Shown here: positions 1 to 9,504 of the stretch, piece after piece | Numbering within the stretch: position 1 is the first letter of the stretch | How the letters are laid out: each line of letters opens with the position of its first letter | DNA from: Rhytidiadelphus loreus | Taxonomy: Eukaryota; Streptophyta; Bryopsida; Hypnales; Hylocomiaceae | NCBI GenBank assembly: GCA_947034895.1 | Contig: OX344761.1 | Coordinates: 40,374,863 to 40,438,862 of the forward strand | Length of the DNA stretch: 64,000 nucleotides | Reading direction: 5' to 3' | Made by a program: the position numbers and the translations under genes | The notes under the pieces: model-generated | Databases searched by the model: none | What the model saw: only the letters and a program-made list of their open reading frames with translations | Told to the model about the DNA's origin: nothing

Positions 1-400
1 TCTATATGATAATCCCTTCCCTTACAAGTCTCTAAACTCTACATTGGATGGAATCTTCATTGCTTTAATTTTTTTTAGGTACACTCTACATTCCTTCTCT
101 TCTCTTGTAGGTGTAAGGTACTCTATCAATTCAAGGTTTTGCACTTGCAGATGCTCTCTGCTCAAAAGCACAAAGCATGTACCGTTGCCCTTATCGCACC
201 TATAGTAGACATCCTCTAAGCTTTATAGGGGCAGCTTTATAGGGGCAGCGGTAAGCTTTATATTCTTGCAGACCCTATCTATCGTACCCATAGTAGATAT
301 CCTCTAAGCTTTATATTCTTGCAGCTCGTAGCTCACCCATAGAAGACATACTCTGTAAGAATAATTATATTCTTTGCAGGCCCTAGCGCACCCGTACGTC
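1..400. repeat. Degenerate tandem repeat at window start
   Basis: A block built around 'CCTCTAAGCTTTATATTCTT' and 'CCCATAGTAGATATCCTC' recurs at about 196, 284 and 333 with increasing divergence. A 17-bp piece, 'AGCTTTATAGGGGCAGC', is duplicated at 222-250. No coding potential is visible. The left end may continue outside the window. Confidence 0.55.
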
Positions 401-782
401 CAAGACAACCTGTATATCCTCCCACCAGCTCTGACCATAATCATAACCATCATCCACAATCCACACACAAGACAGTGTCAAAAAAGTTGGCTGAATTTTC
501 GACCATTGAAAAGTTAAGTTAGCGGATTCCATCACCCAACTTGGGACTCACTCAGTCAATCCTGATCAGTATTTATAAACCTCCCTGCATGTGCTCGTAG
601 CATCAGTTTCTGCACCCCTCTCAGAACATGGTACACACAATGACACATACAATGACATCGCTACTTTTACTCCCTTGTTTTTGAAAGAACAAAATTAAAT
701 TTTGTGAAAGGAAAGTGCATGTAGCTCCTTTGCAATGAAATTCCATTTCATTTGTTTAAAAGAAAAAAAGGAAAAGAAAAGA
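401..782. other. Gene-free stretch with a TATA-like motif
   Basis: There is no open frame of note. A 'TATTTATAAA' motif near 570 followed by a C-rich stretch resembles a plant core promoter, but nothing coding follows it on the + strand. I treat it as chance or as a relic. Confidence 0.3.
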
Positions 783-970
783 AAAGTGCACACAATATGC
801 AATGAATTAAATTTCGTTTCATTTGTGTTAAAAGAATAAAAGTGCACACAATATGCAATGAATTAAATTTCGTTTCATTTGTGTTAAAAGAATAAAAGTG
901 CACACAATATGCAATGAATTAAATTTCGTTTCATTTGTGTTAAAAGAATAAAAGTGCACACAATAGTACA
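783..970 (+). repeat. 56-bp tandem repeat, about 3.2 copies
   Basis: The phrase 'GTGCACACAATATGCAATGA' starts at 786, 842 and 898, with a truncated copy at 954. This gives an exact 56-bp period and nearly identical units, so the array is young. A diverged half-unit ('TGCAATGAAATTCCATTTCA') just upstream, around 732-750, suggests the source. Confidence 0.9.
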
Positions 971-2767
971 CAATATTAGAGTCCATTGTAAAGTTCTTCC
1001 TTAGTTTGTATCAAGGGTGTCAAAGCCAAAAGGCTTCACTCTAAGAGTAGTACAAAAGAACACAACAACAAACTTGGTTTGATGAAGTTTGGATGTTTTC
1101 AAGGAGTTTTGTCTTGTGTTTTTCTCAAACTCCATTAGAAGAGAAATGAGTCCACTAAAGGGCCACTTCAAGGTTGTTCCCCACATTGGGAACAAGTTCT
1201 TCCCATCATTGAAAAAAAATTATATTTTTGGAGAAAGATTAAAAAAGAATTTGTTGACGTGGCAAAGTCCCCGCCACATCAACAGCCTACGTGGCATGGG
1301 AATATTCCATTGGAACAAAGCTCCCAAGCTTGGGAGCTGCAAGATAACTCACGGCCTTTCTTTGGCCTCATTTCTCTTTTAATGCAACTCTCGGGTCCTT
1401 CATTGCACACACTTTAAGATTAATTCTATAATCGTGTGGGCTTTGTTTGGTGAAGATTTGACCCTAGAAGGATGCCATGGACACTATGAATCCAATGGAT
1501 AGTAAGAGAGTACTTCTATGTAGAACCAAAGTGTAGATGTTCATCCTTGGAATTTTGTGTGAAAAAGGGGAGGTTTTACACAATAAGGTAGTTTGTTCTT
1601 AAAATGACTTTTTCATAGCTAATTGCATTTGGGGATGGGGGGGGGGGGGGGAGAGGAGGGGAGAGCTAAACTCCTTGAGCTACAATTTTTAGTCTATTTT
1701 TGTAGGAAGAAAAATGGATTGGACATCTAACCCAAGTTGTTTCATATTTTTTGGACCTTTGTTTAGAATTAGTTACGAATTTTTGAAATTGAAATGTAGT
1801 GGTCACTAAAAGCTCCCCCCTCTTGAAATGTGCACTGTTGGTACATTGAAGAAAGTAAAATGTACCTCAGTCTATATTAGTAGTCGCTTCTAGAGCTCCT
1901 TACTTTAGTTTAACATCCAATGAGTGGTCTCAGTGACTTTTCTTAAGCAAATGATTCACACAATACCAAAAGCAAGACAATCCTACAAGTTGAATTTTGT
2001 GTTCTACGAGGTAATTGTAAAATAAAATTCCCCCCTATTTTGTGCTGCGTTAATTCTATGTTCTTCAACTCTCACTCACCTAATTTGGAGCCTTCTAATT
2101 CCAAATATGAATTCCAAATTTCCAAATTTCCTCAAGAGTGACAAATAAAAAATCGATGTGTTTTCCTCGGGGCAAATTCACCCTGCAGGTACCACTTTAG
2201 CATATGACCACTTTAACGTCTGCTGCATACCCACCGCAAAAGGCTCTGATTAATTTGTACGGTGACGAGTCCTTCGGGCTTTCTGGGGTTCAAAAGAACA
2301 GAGCTGTCCAAAGAACATCAATGGGTGCCTGGTGATGGATGTTGGAGTGTGGCAGACAGAAGTCAGAAAGACTGAATAATTAGCAATTTTTAACCCCATT
2401 TTTTTACAATCTGGCGGGTGCCTCTTACTGGCAGATGGACTTTGATGTTTTTTTTCTCGACGGTGCTGGATTGGACATCCGTAAGTTAGTACCAACTTGC
2501 AGTAACTTAGTCAGTCGTACCAACTCTGTTGTTGTTGTTGGTCCAGCTCACAATTGTTTTCGTCGATTAATTCCATTCTAATGTTACTAGAGAAACGTCT
2601 ACATCAACATCAAGAAACCATAAGTATGAAAGGCTCTACTTGTTCACACACTTTGTATTTAAGGTTAAATGTAAGTGCATCTCATGACGATGAATTATGA
2701 CATGTTGGATGAAACATCCCATCTAGATTCTTGCCTAAAGTGTGAGTCCTTTTGAATAGGAGAACCT
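971..2767. other. AT-rich intergenic DNA with dispersed repeat fragments
   Basis: No gene is recognised. 1500-1620 and 1900-1960 resemble the 7.5-8.3 kb tandem unit ('AAAAGGGGAGGT', 'CCAATGAGTG'). 2020-2200 resembles 56,080-56,240 ('CCCCTATTTTGT', 'TTCACCCTG'). A pure G run of about 16 lies near 1638. Short open frames here have no coding character. Confidence 0.5.
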
Positions 2768-3548
2768 ACATTAAATAGTGAAATTAGGTTGCCTTAACCC
2801 TAAAGAAACCACACAAATTTGGTATGAGAAGTGGTATGTGGTCAAAAAACCGCCACTCTCAATAACCATGAATGCAAAACTCACGTCGCAACTTTGGAAA
2901 AATGGATGAGTGAGATTTCTGATTTCTCTAGCACTTGTAGTTCTCCAACTCTGTTTGTTGTCCACTTTTTGGTTGCCAGAGTGCTTAGGAGTTTAACAAA
3001 TAGGATGCCTTACTCCAGGAAAGTTAACTTTACGAGCCATCAAAGGCAACAAATATCTCTATTGATGGGCAATTTTGTTAAAATGGCGCCATTCCGCTAT
3101 TTTGGCAGTTTTCATAGTTCAGACTGGGTGGTTTGAAATGTACAACTGTTTTAGATGTTTGAAATCTATACCTTTTCTAGATTTCTGAAATCTACTCATA
3201 TCCTAAATTTCACTTAAAAAATTCAAACCTTGTAATCTGAAATCTATATACGTCTTAGATATCTGAAATCTATTTAAACTAAAGATTTCTAAAATCTACA
3301 AATGTACTAGATGTTACTTTTACAGTTCAGACCGGGCAATCTGAAAATGGCACATGGAATACCGACATTTTAACGAAATTGCCCATATGGATATTTGCTG
3401 ATTTTTATGCATGGAGGTTCATGAGTCCCAATTACAACAATATCTAATTCAAAAGTTGAGTGTATTTTTGTACAATAATAGTTGATATTTATTTAGTGTC
3501 AATTGTTGAGAAACTAGTGTGGGGCAAACCTTTTTCACTATTTAGTGT
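2768..3548. mobile_element. Inverted-repeat element family A, copy 1, carrying a nested insertion
   Basis: The left end 'ACATTAAATAGTGAAATTAG' and the right end 'CACTATTTAGTGT' are inverted copies of each other. The same ends bound the shorter relative at 13,953-14,204. The two share inner sequence ('AACAAATAT.TCTA', 'CTAGTGTGGGGCAA'). There is no transposase ORF, so this is a non-autonomous element. A second element occupies 3066-3385; without it this copy is about 460 bp. Confidence 0.7.
3066..3385. mobile_element. MITE of the TGGKCAATT family, copy 1 (nested)
   Basis: The 320-bp element begins 'TGGGCAATTTTGTTAAAATG' and ends with the inverse of 'TGGGCAATTTCGTTAAAATG'. About 26 of the first 30 terminal bases agree. 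It is flanked by TATTGA and TATGGA, a 6-bp target duplication with one mismatch. Inside, 'CTGAAATCTA' recurs every 30-50 bp between about 3165 and 3290. The related copy of the host element at about 14,047 lacks this insertion. Confidence 0.75.
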
Positions 3549-4625
3549 AGGGGCGATTTTGGATGCATCTATTTTTAGTACTTTGAAAATTCACAATTTC
3601 TTCATACAATTTTTAGAAAATGATTGCAAATCCAGTTGGCTTAGCATTGTGATGTTTGTGGGGTCTTTTTTGCATTAGAAATAAAATAAATAAATTGTAG
3701 GAAAAAAAATTGATTATCGACAAAAGAGAATTCCAATTGACTTCCACTAAGATCCAATAAGAATTTAGAGAGTTTAATAATGGGAATTAAACAATGAATG
3801 CTTATTTGGACAATTTTGGATGCAATTACTTCATGAGTAACTTACTCTCCTTGGGAGACTTTATTATTTTTCTAAATTTCCTCTTCAATTGAATTATGAT
3901 TTGAAAATCACGTTAATTATCATTCAATAAGTTTATTATGGCCCCAAATTGACCCTATCTCAATGGCAATACTAGAATTGAAGCCAATTTTACTTTGATC
4001 TATTCTAATGCCATCTAAATTGTACTCAATTTCACATGCTTAGGCAGGGGTTGAGAATGGCATTGAGAGGACAAAATAAAAGGGTTGAAATTACACCACA
4101 AATTGACAAATTCAAAAGATGGAGCCATGAGATTTATATATACAACATAGGATTTAAAGAATTTCCTCCAATCTTCGAGGGAAGTTTTTTATTACTGGAT
4201 TATCATTGCAAGAGTGTAGAGAGTCATATTGACATAAAAAACAATCAAAGAATATAAAAACAATCAAAGAATGATGCCCCAATGAACTATACAGTATTAT
4301 AGTAAAAATGAATCGACTCAAATACAGTCACATGAAAAATTTCGTAATTGACATTCTTTAGAAAACTTTTTTGGTTTAAATTCAATAAGTTTAAATACAT
4401 GCAATGATAAAAAATAAAAAAATTGAATTAAAAAAAAATCAAACAATGGAATATTCTACCTTACCTGTTTATCTGGTTACAATCCAATTAGCAAGACAAT
4501 ATTACCTGAAGCAATTCAGTACACTATTTCATTAAAATTTGAATCCCAAAACTATTTTATCACCAAGCTCCTCGGAGGTGGTCTTCGGAACCCTGAAATG
4601 GGGTCCTACGCTGTTCAAGAAACTA
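3549..4625. other. AT-rich intergenic DNA upstream of the tRNA gene
   Basis: No gene is seen. The small open frames are AT-driven. A 19-bp direct repeat ('AAAACAATCAAAGAAT') lies at 4239-4272. The last part, about 4610-4625, holds a CAA motif shortly before the tRNA, as is usual for plant tRNA transcription starts. Confidence 0.45.
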
Positions 4626-4697
4626 GGGTATCTGGTCTAGTGGTATGATTCTTGCTTAGGGTGCAAGAGGTCGGGAGTTCGATTCTCCCGATACCCC
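4626..4697 (+). tRNA. tRNA-Pro (anticodon AGG)
   Basis: A full cloverleaf can be drawn. The acceptor stem is GGGTATC paired with GATACCC, with a C discriminator. The D-arm contains the A box 'TGGTCTAGTGG'. The anticodon stem TCTTGC/GCAAGA closes the 7-nt loop TTAGGGT with AGG at positions 34-36. The T-arm is TCGGG-AGTTCGATT-CTCCCG with a B box. There is no intron. The sequence closely follows plant nuclear tRNA-Pro as I remember it. A34 would be read as inosine, serving CCU and CCC codons. Confidence 0.96.
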
Positions 4698-4704
4698 CTT
4701 TTCA
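4698..4704 (+). terminator. Pol III T-run terminator of tRNA-Pro
   Basis: CCTTTTC directly follows the tRNA 3' end, and a second T-run (ATTTTT) comes a few bases later. This is the normal RNA polymerase III stop signal. Confidence 0.8.
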
Positions 4705-5129
4705 ATTTTTGCATCGTCAATATGCGCTTTATATGTATTCTTAAACTGCCGTATTTTATTTTTATTTTTGTGTGTAGTTCTTGCAACTTACTGTCCGAAG
4801 AGCATGAAGCCAGATATTTTTGCACAGTTCAATTGCAAACAGAATAAGGGTAAGAAGAAGAGAATTGAATCGCAACGTACGTGGGGAGCTTTATCTCTGA
4901 ATTTACAAATAGGTCACTGCATTCACCTTTGTTTCCCTGATCAATTTACATCTTTTTCCGCTTGCAAGTCTCATTTCAAAACCAAGTTCAGTCTGACTAG
5001 TTCCAAAAAATGGCTCAAAAAATGGAGAATATATTGGTCCAAGTACTGTACATCAATCCTCTACTGCTCAACAGATATCATTGAATCACAAAGGGTTCTC
5101 AAAGGCTTCCAATGCTATGATCTCTCCAG
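4705..5129. other. Gene-free stretch between tRNA-Pro and SINA-gene remnants
   Basis: A 124-codon open frame on the + strand spans most of it, but it shows no family signature, starts at a non-ATG codon and has biased composition. I see no supportable gene here. Confidence 0.4.
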
Positions 5130-5460
5130 GATGAGCATTTGAGATATCAGTCCCGTCTTCTGAGGGGTAGAAATTGCACATCTGCCACTTGAAAGAAGCT
5201 GTGTTGCAAACCTACATGATGGAATTAGCTGTTGTCCTTGGTCCTAAGCGATGAAAATTGTGCATCTGGCACTCACGGGACGCTGCAAAAAGGGCACATG
5301 ATGTTGAAGAACAAGTAATTAAAGAGTCTCTTAAGCTCACAGCTCTCCAAAGAAGTTCAGTTCGAATGTTTTGGCTCTATTTTCACACTCATAGAGAAAT
5401 GACAACCACTTGTTGAGAATGTGCACACCACAAAGCAGAACAGTACCTTCCCCGCACTAG
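5130..5460 (-). pseudogene. Two decayed copies of the SINA-like gene 3' end
   Basis: The minus strand of about 5150-5205 reads GRCAISTPQK, and that of about 5245-5275 reads CQMHNFHRL in another frame. Both are related at DNA level to the true C-terminal coding end, ARCTIFIPQ-stop, at 5461-5495. The middle copy continues with matching sequence for about 90 bp ('GTTGAAGAAC', 'AGAGTCTCTTAAGC' against 'AAAAATCTCTCAAGC'). The copies sit in tandem just beyond the intact stop codon. They look like remnants of local duplication, but could also be part of the 3' UTR. Confidence 0.6.
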
Positions 5461-6868
5461 TTACTGAGGGATGAAAATTGTGCACCTTGCCATCAATGGA
5501 TGCCGGGTTGAAGAACCAACATGTTGGTTAGGAATAAGCAAAAAATCTCTCAAGCCGGAGTCTCTTCTATTGCACGTCATGATGTCCACTTTGAACGTCT
5601 TGGATCCTTTTCCATAGTCGTTTGTGATGACAACCTCCATGGAATACCTCTTGTCCTTGCCACAACAAGTGACGTAGAGCATGTGCCCCAGATCCGTATC
5701 TTCCTGGTGGAGCAAGAACACCTCAGGACAAGCTTTCAGCACCACAAGGTCATCCCGGGAATCCACATGGAAAGCGCCGAAGGTTAGAAGCTCCATATCA
5801 GCATTATGGGGTATCACCCGTGCATTGTTGTGCTTGAGGTCAACATGGGAGGAGTATTTGCGGAGGCAGCTCTTGAACTTGCAACCGGGGAAGGGACAAT
5901 TTAGCAGCAAAAGCTCGCACTCGTACAGCTCGTGCTGCTTTCTGGTGGTGGTCGTCAGCATTTTTCGGCATCCATGCTTACAGGGCATGCGGAGGGAGGC
6001 AATCATCTCCTCGATGGCTTTGTTTCTTGTGCGGCCGATGGGTTGGGAGCATTTGGGGCACTGCCCATTGGTGCGCGTCTTGCAGCAGATTTGACAGGCC
6101 AAATGGTTGTTCTTGCACTGCTTCCAAACAACCACGAAGTACGTCAGCATAATTCACAAAGGTGGAGGGTACTTAAATCTTCGGGGAACTCATTCCAATG
6201 AAATTCTCTACTTTCAACTTACACTCTACAGCTTACACTCTACAACCTCCCACTTCGAAATTACACAAGAAATTCATATACAGTGATAAAATTTGGTAAC
6301 ACAGATTTGACTCCTGCAACCAAAAAAGTCTCCACAGTTTCATACTCATCTTCCCCCAAAATCACACTCCTCCGAATGTGGGAAATGCTTCTAGTGACGC
6401 AAGTTCCATCATCTATCTTAGTATTGTATACACTTGCAAAAAAGAAGTCTCGCTATGAAGATGCACTCATGGTTATGACTATTTTTCTCAATACCCACCG
6501 ATTCAAGTTTATCCTAAAAGAAACTGAAATAAGTTCACAACAAAGTACTACACGTTCGGCAATGCCAAACTATGAATCTCCTCACAGGTTTGTGACAAAC
6601 AATATCAGCTAATAAAAGACTTGCACTTACAGCCACAGGAGACAAGGAACGTACTGAAGAGAGTGCAATAGAGGAATAGAATTACCTGGCAAACAGGCGG
6701 AGTGAGTTGATTCTTGCATATAATGCAATCCAGAATGCGCTCATCCATATCATACTTAGGTTTCACAACGCGCTTCTTGTCATCAGATTCTGGACTACTA
6801 TAGGAAATTCTCTTCCGGTCTCCAAGTCGATCTTTCACCGACGGCTTCACTTCTTGATAAGGATCCAT
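5461..6868 (-). CDS. SINA-like RING E3 ubiquitin ligase
   Basis: There are two exons, 6868-6686 and 6117-5461 (GTAATT donor, GCAG acceptor), giving 279 aa. Residues 1-45 are polar. A RING finger follows, with C48, C51, C62, H66, C69, C72, C81 and C84 in the SINA arrangement, including TPPVCQC and CPKC; the intron falls inside it. After it comes a SIAH-type zinc finger (PCKHGC, then H-x3-YEC, CPFPGC, SSHVDLKH), and then a short substrate-binding beta domain starting LLTFGAFHVDSRDD. SINA proteins pair with E2 enzymes and mark partners for proteasomal decay in the cytosol or nucleus. The protein is somewhat shorter than typical plant SINAs (about 300-330 aa). The target is unknown. The ATG at 6868 is the first in-frame start before the RING. 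Confidence 0.88.
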
Positions 6869-7200
6869 TTCTTCAAATCCTACGAAAACTCTGAAATGGT
6901 AAGGAAATGGCAGCTCTTAGCATTGAGTACATACCACCTTCATTTCAAGACGAGAAAACTCACAAGCATAACCCATGAACACAGAGTAAGTTACCCTCAC
7001 AGACAAAGTGACAGAACAGGGTTACAGGGTTTAAGGATCATGGTAAGCTCACAGTGGTGTAGAATTTCAACTGCAGGGACGTGCTTCTGATCACTGCCTT
7101 TGCCTTGCAACGCAACAGGAGTGAAGCGGGCGCTCTTGAGAGCAAAGAGAAAGAGAGAGAGAGAGATTTGATGTCTGTCATGCTTAGAGAGAAAAGAGAG
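6869..7200 (-). promoter_or_regulatory. 5' leader and promoter region of the SINA-like gene
   Basis: This is gene-free sequence upstream of the start codon. A GA-rich tract at about 7139-7170 reads as a CT-rich stretch on the gene's strand, as is common in plant 5' leaders. No TATA box can be placed with confidence. Confidence 0.4.
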
Positions 7201-7509
7201 ACTGATCTGATGTTTTGAGGTAATTTGTCATGATTTAATTTGAGAGAGCCATCACGTCCAAGGTAAATCAGCCTACGACAAGCAGAATGATTGCCATTAG
7301 AATAAAAACAATTCAGATTTTTTTTCCATAATTATAAAGATAAATGTGAGAAATGAAGAGAGCAATTGAAATTTTATTTTTTTGAGAAAGTATGGATTTG
7401 TTAAAGATTTTGAAGTGTGTTGCCTAATTGACCCCAAAGCATCTCTAGCCTATAAATGATGTTGTGAATGTTTTGTGACTGATGAATGACAAAGAATTCT
7501 TCTATGTAG
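7201..7509. other. AT-rich spacer before the tandem array
   Basis: Nothing coding is seen. The end, about 7440-7509, already resembles the sequence next to other copies of the array unit ('GAATGACAAAGAATTCTTCT'). Confidence 0.4.
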
Positions 7510-8270
7510 GATAGAAGTGTCGGCAACTAATCATCTTCAGAATTCTTCTATAGTAGTTTGACTTCCAATGAGTGCTTTTGCATTTTTTTAAGCCAATGTG
7601 TAGGATAGAAGTGTCGGCAACTAATCATCCTCAGAATTTCGTTGTGAAAAGGGGAGGTCTTCTAGAGTACTTTGACTTCCAATGCGTGCTTTTGCATTTT
7701 TTTTAAGCCAATGTGTAGGATAGAAGTGTCGGCAATTAATCATCCTCAGAATTTCGTTGTGAAAAGGGGAGGTCTTCTACAGTACTTTGATTTCCAATGA
7801 GTGCTTTTGCATTTTTTTTAAGCCAATGTGTAGGATAGAAGTGTCGGCAATTAATCATCCTCAGAATTCTTCTACAGTAGTTTGACTTCCAATGAGTGCT
7901 TTTGCATTTTTTTAAAGCCAATGTGTAGGATAGAAGTGTCGGCAACTAATCATCTTCAAAACTTCGTTGTGAAAAGGGGAGGTCTTCTACAGTACTTTGA
8001 CTTCCAATGAGTGCTTTTGCATTTTTTTAAGCCAATGTGTAGGATAGAAGTGTCGGCAACTAATCATCTTCAAAATTTCGTTGTGAAAAGGGGAGGTCTT
8101 CTACAGTACTTTGACTTCCAATGAGTGCTTTTGCATTTTTTTAAGCCAATGTGTAGGATAGAAGTGTCGGCAACTAATCATCGTCAGAATTTTGTTGTGA
8201 AAAGAGGAGGTTTTCTATAGTAGTTTGACTTCCAATGAGTGCTTTTGCATTTTTTTAAGCCAATGATTCC
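7510..8270 (+). repeat. Seven-copy tandem array, about 94/114-bp units
   Basis: 'GATAGAAGTGTCGGCAA' starts at 7510, 7604, 7719, 7834, 7929, 8043 and 8157. Units are short (94-95 bp) or long (114-115 bp), differing by the presence of 'CGTTGTGAAAAGGGGAGGTC'. The order is S-L-L-S-L-L-L. Single or paired copies in the opposite orientation occur at 20,190-20,490 and 28,430-28,560. Open frames across the array are by-products of its regular period. Confidence 0.92.
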
Positions 8271-9504
8271 TATGGTATCCAAAGCCAGGGATGATTTTCA
8301 TAGTCACTAGTCATCCTTTGAGAGCTAGACTACCCCAAATCAACCAAAAAGTGTATTCATAACGGTCATCATACCACCTGAAGTAGGCACAATATTTCCT
8401 AACGTGCCCTCAACATGAAAGAGAAAAAAATCACTTTTTGTGATGAATTTACATTGGTAAAAGGTAGAAGTTCCTAAAGTAGTCACTCCATTACCATCAT
8501 TCAAGGCATTGATTTTCGCCACTAACCAACCTTAAGTAGGTACACCATAAAGCATTTTAGCATGTAGAATATAGGGAATTCCTTGAGGAAATTGAGCTCA
8601 ATGTGTGCAGAAATAAGGAGGAGGAATACAAAAAAAAAGAATTTTTTTCCTCAAGAACGAATATTTTATTCAATATAAATGCAAATTCTTCATCTAGACT
8701 CTATTCCTGGACCATAGCTTCATCTAATACAACTACCTTTTGGAACTTGTTTCTAATCAACGTGTGAGCAAAATCAACAGTTGCTTCACACTAGGTATAC
8801 TTCCATTGTTTTCCACCAATATTCTTGGGCTTCAACATTATTTTTAAGTCCTTAGGGTTTGTTTAACAATGTTATGTTATTGCAGGAATTAATGAGTCAC
8901 ATTGCAGCTCAAATTAGATTTTATTTATCTAACGTATGGCTAGATTAGCAATCGCATAGATGCACACAATGTTTTTGTTTTGTTTTCATTTTGGAGAAAG
9001 AGCTAGTTGTTTCTTCAATATTCATGTGATACTTGGTGATATCTATATGAAAACTAGGTGATACTAGGTAAAATTTGGCTACTAACCTTTAAAATACAAC
9101 AATAGTCTTGCTATTTTGACCCCCCCAAAATGAAATTTTCTTTTACAAAAAATAGCCAATTGACAAAAAAATTGTGCATAAAAAACCCATTGGACATGCA
9201 TTTCACTTGAAGCCTCCGCGGAATTGATAGGAAGCATGAGTTAAAAGGAAAGTACATATGAGTTATCACAGAAAAAGCAACAAATTGAATTTACCAAGCA
9301 AGAAACTATTAGCAATCCGTGGATCTGCACTTTTATTCCTCTATGAAAAAAAATTTATAACGAAGAAACGACGGCAATCAGATCGCCGTTCTTGAAGTCC
9401 GTCCATCTTCATGGTTGATGCTTTCGAGTACTTCCGAGTAGTATCCGTCTACATCGCCTATTGATTGCGATGCAGCAGCAGTTGGCGAAACTCCAATTCG
9501 ATCG
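8271..9504. other. Gene-free stretch, including the GDSL gene 3' flank
   Basis: No gene is recognised. A 60-codon minus-strand frame at 8340-8522 has reasonable residue composition but no motif I know. About 9300-9504 is the likely 3' UTR of the GDSL gene. Confidence 0.4.

Noticed and set aside
560..640. TATA-like motif with C-rich downstream segment as a promoter
   Set aside because: No gene or transcript-like sequence follows on the + strand.
4768..5142. 124-codon + frame after tRNA-Pro
   Set aside because: It starts at a non-ATG codon, shows no domain or splice support, and ends within the SINA 3' remnants.
5521..6201. Three overlapping + strand frames opposite the SINA-like exon 2
   Set aside because: They are antisense to a well-supported RING gene. 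Their length follows from its codon bias.
7736..7945. 69-codon frame in the tandem array
   Set aside because: It repeats with the array unit and has no independent coding evidence.
7510..8270. CRISPR-like regular repeats
   Set aside because: Units are contiguous with no unique spacers, and the DNA is clearly a plant nuclear genome.
8340..8522. 60-codon minus-strand frame suspected of being a retrotransposon gag piece
   Set aside because: No recognisable gag, protease or zinc-knuckle motif, and no flanking retroelement features.
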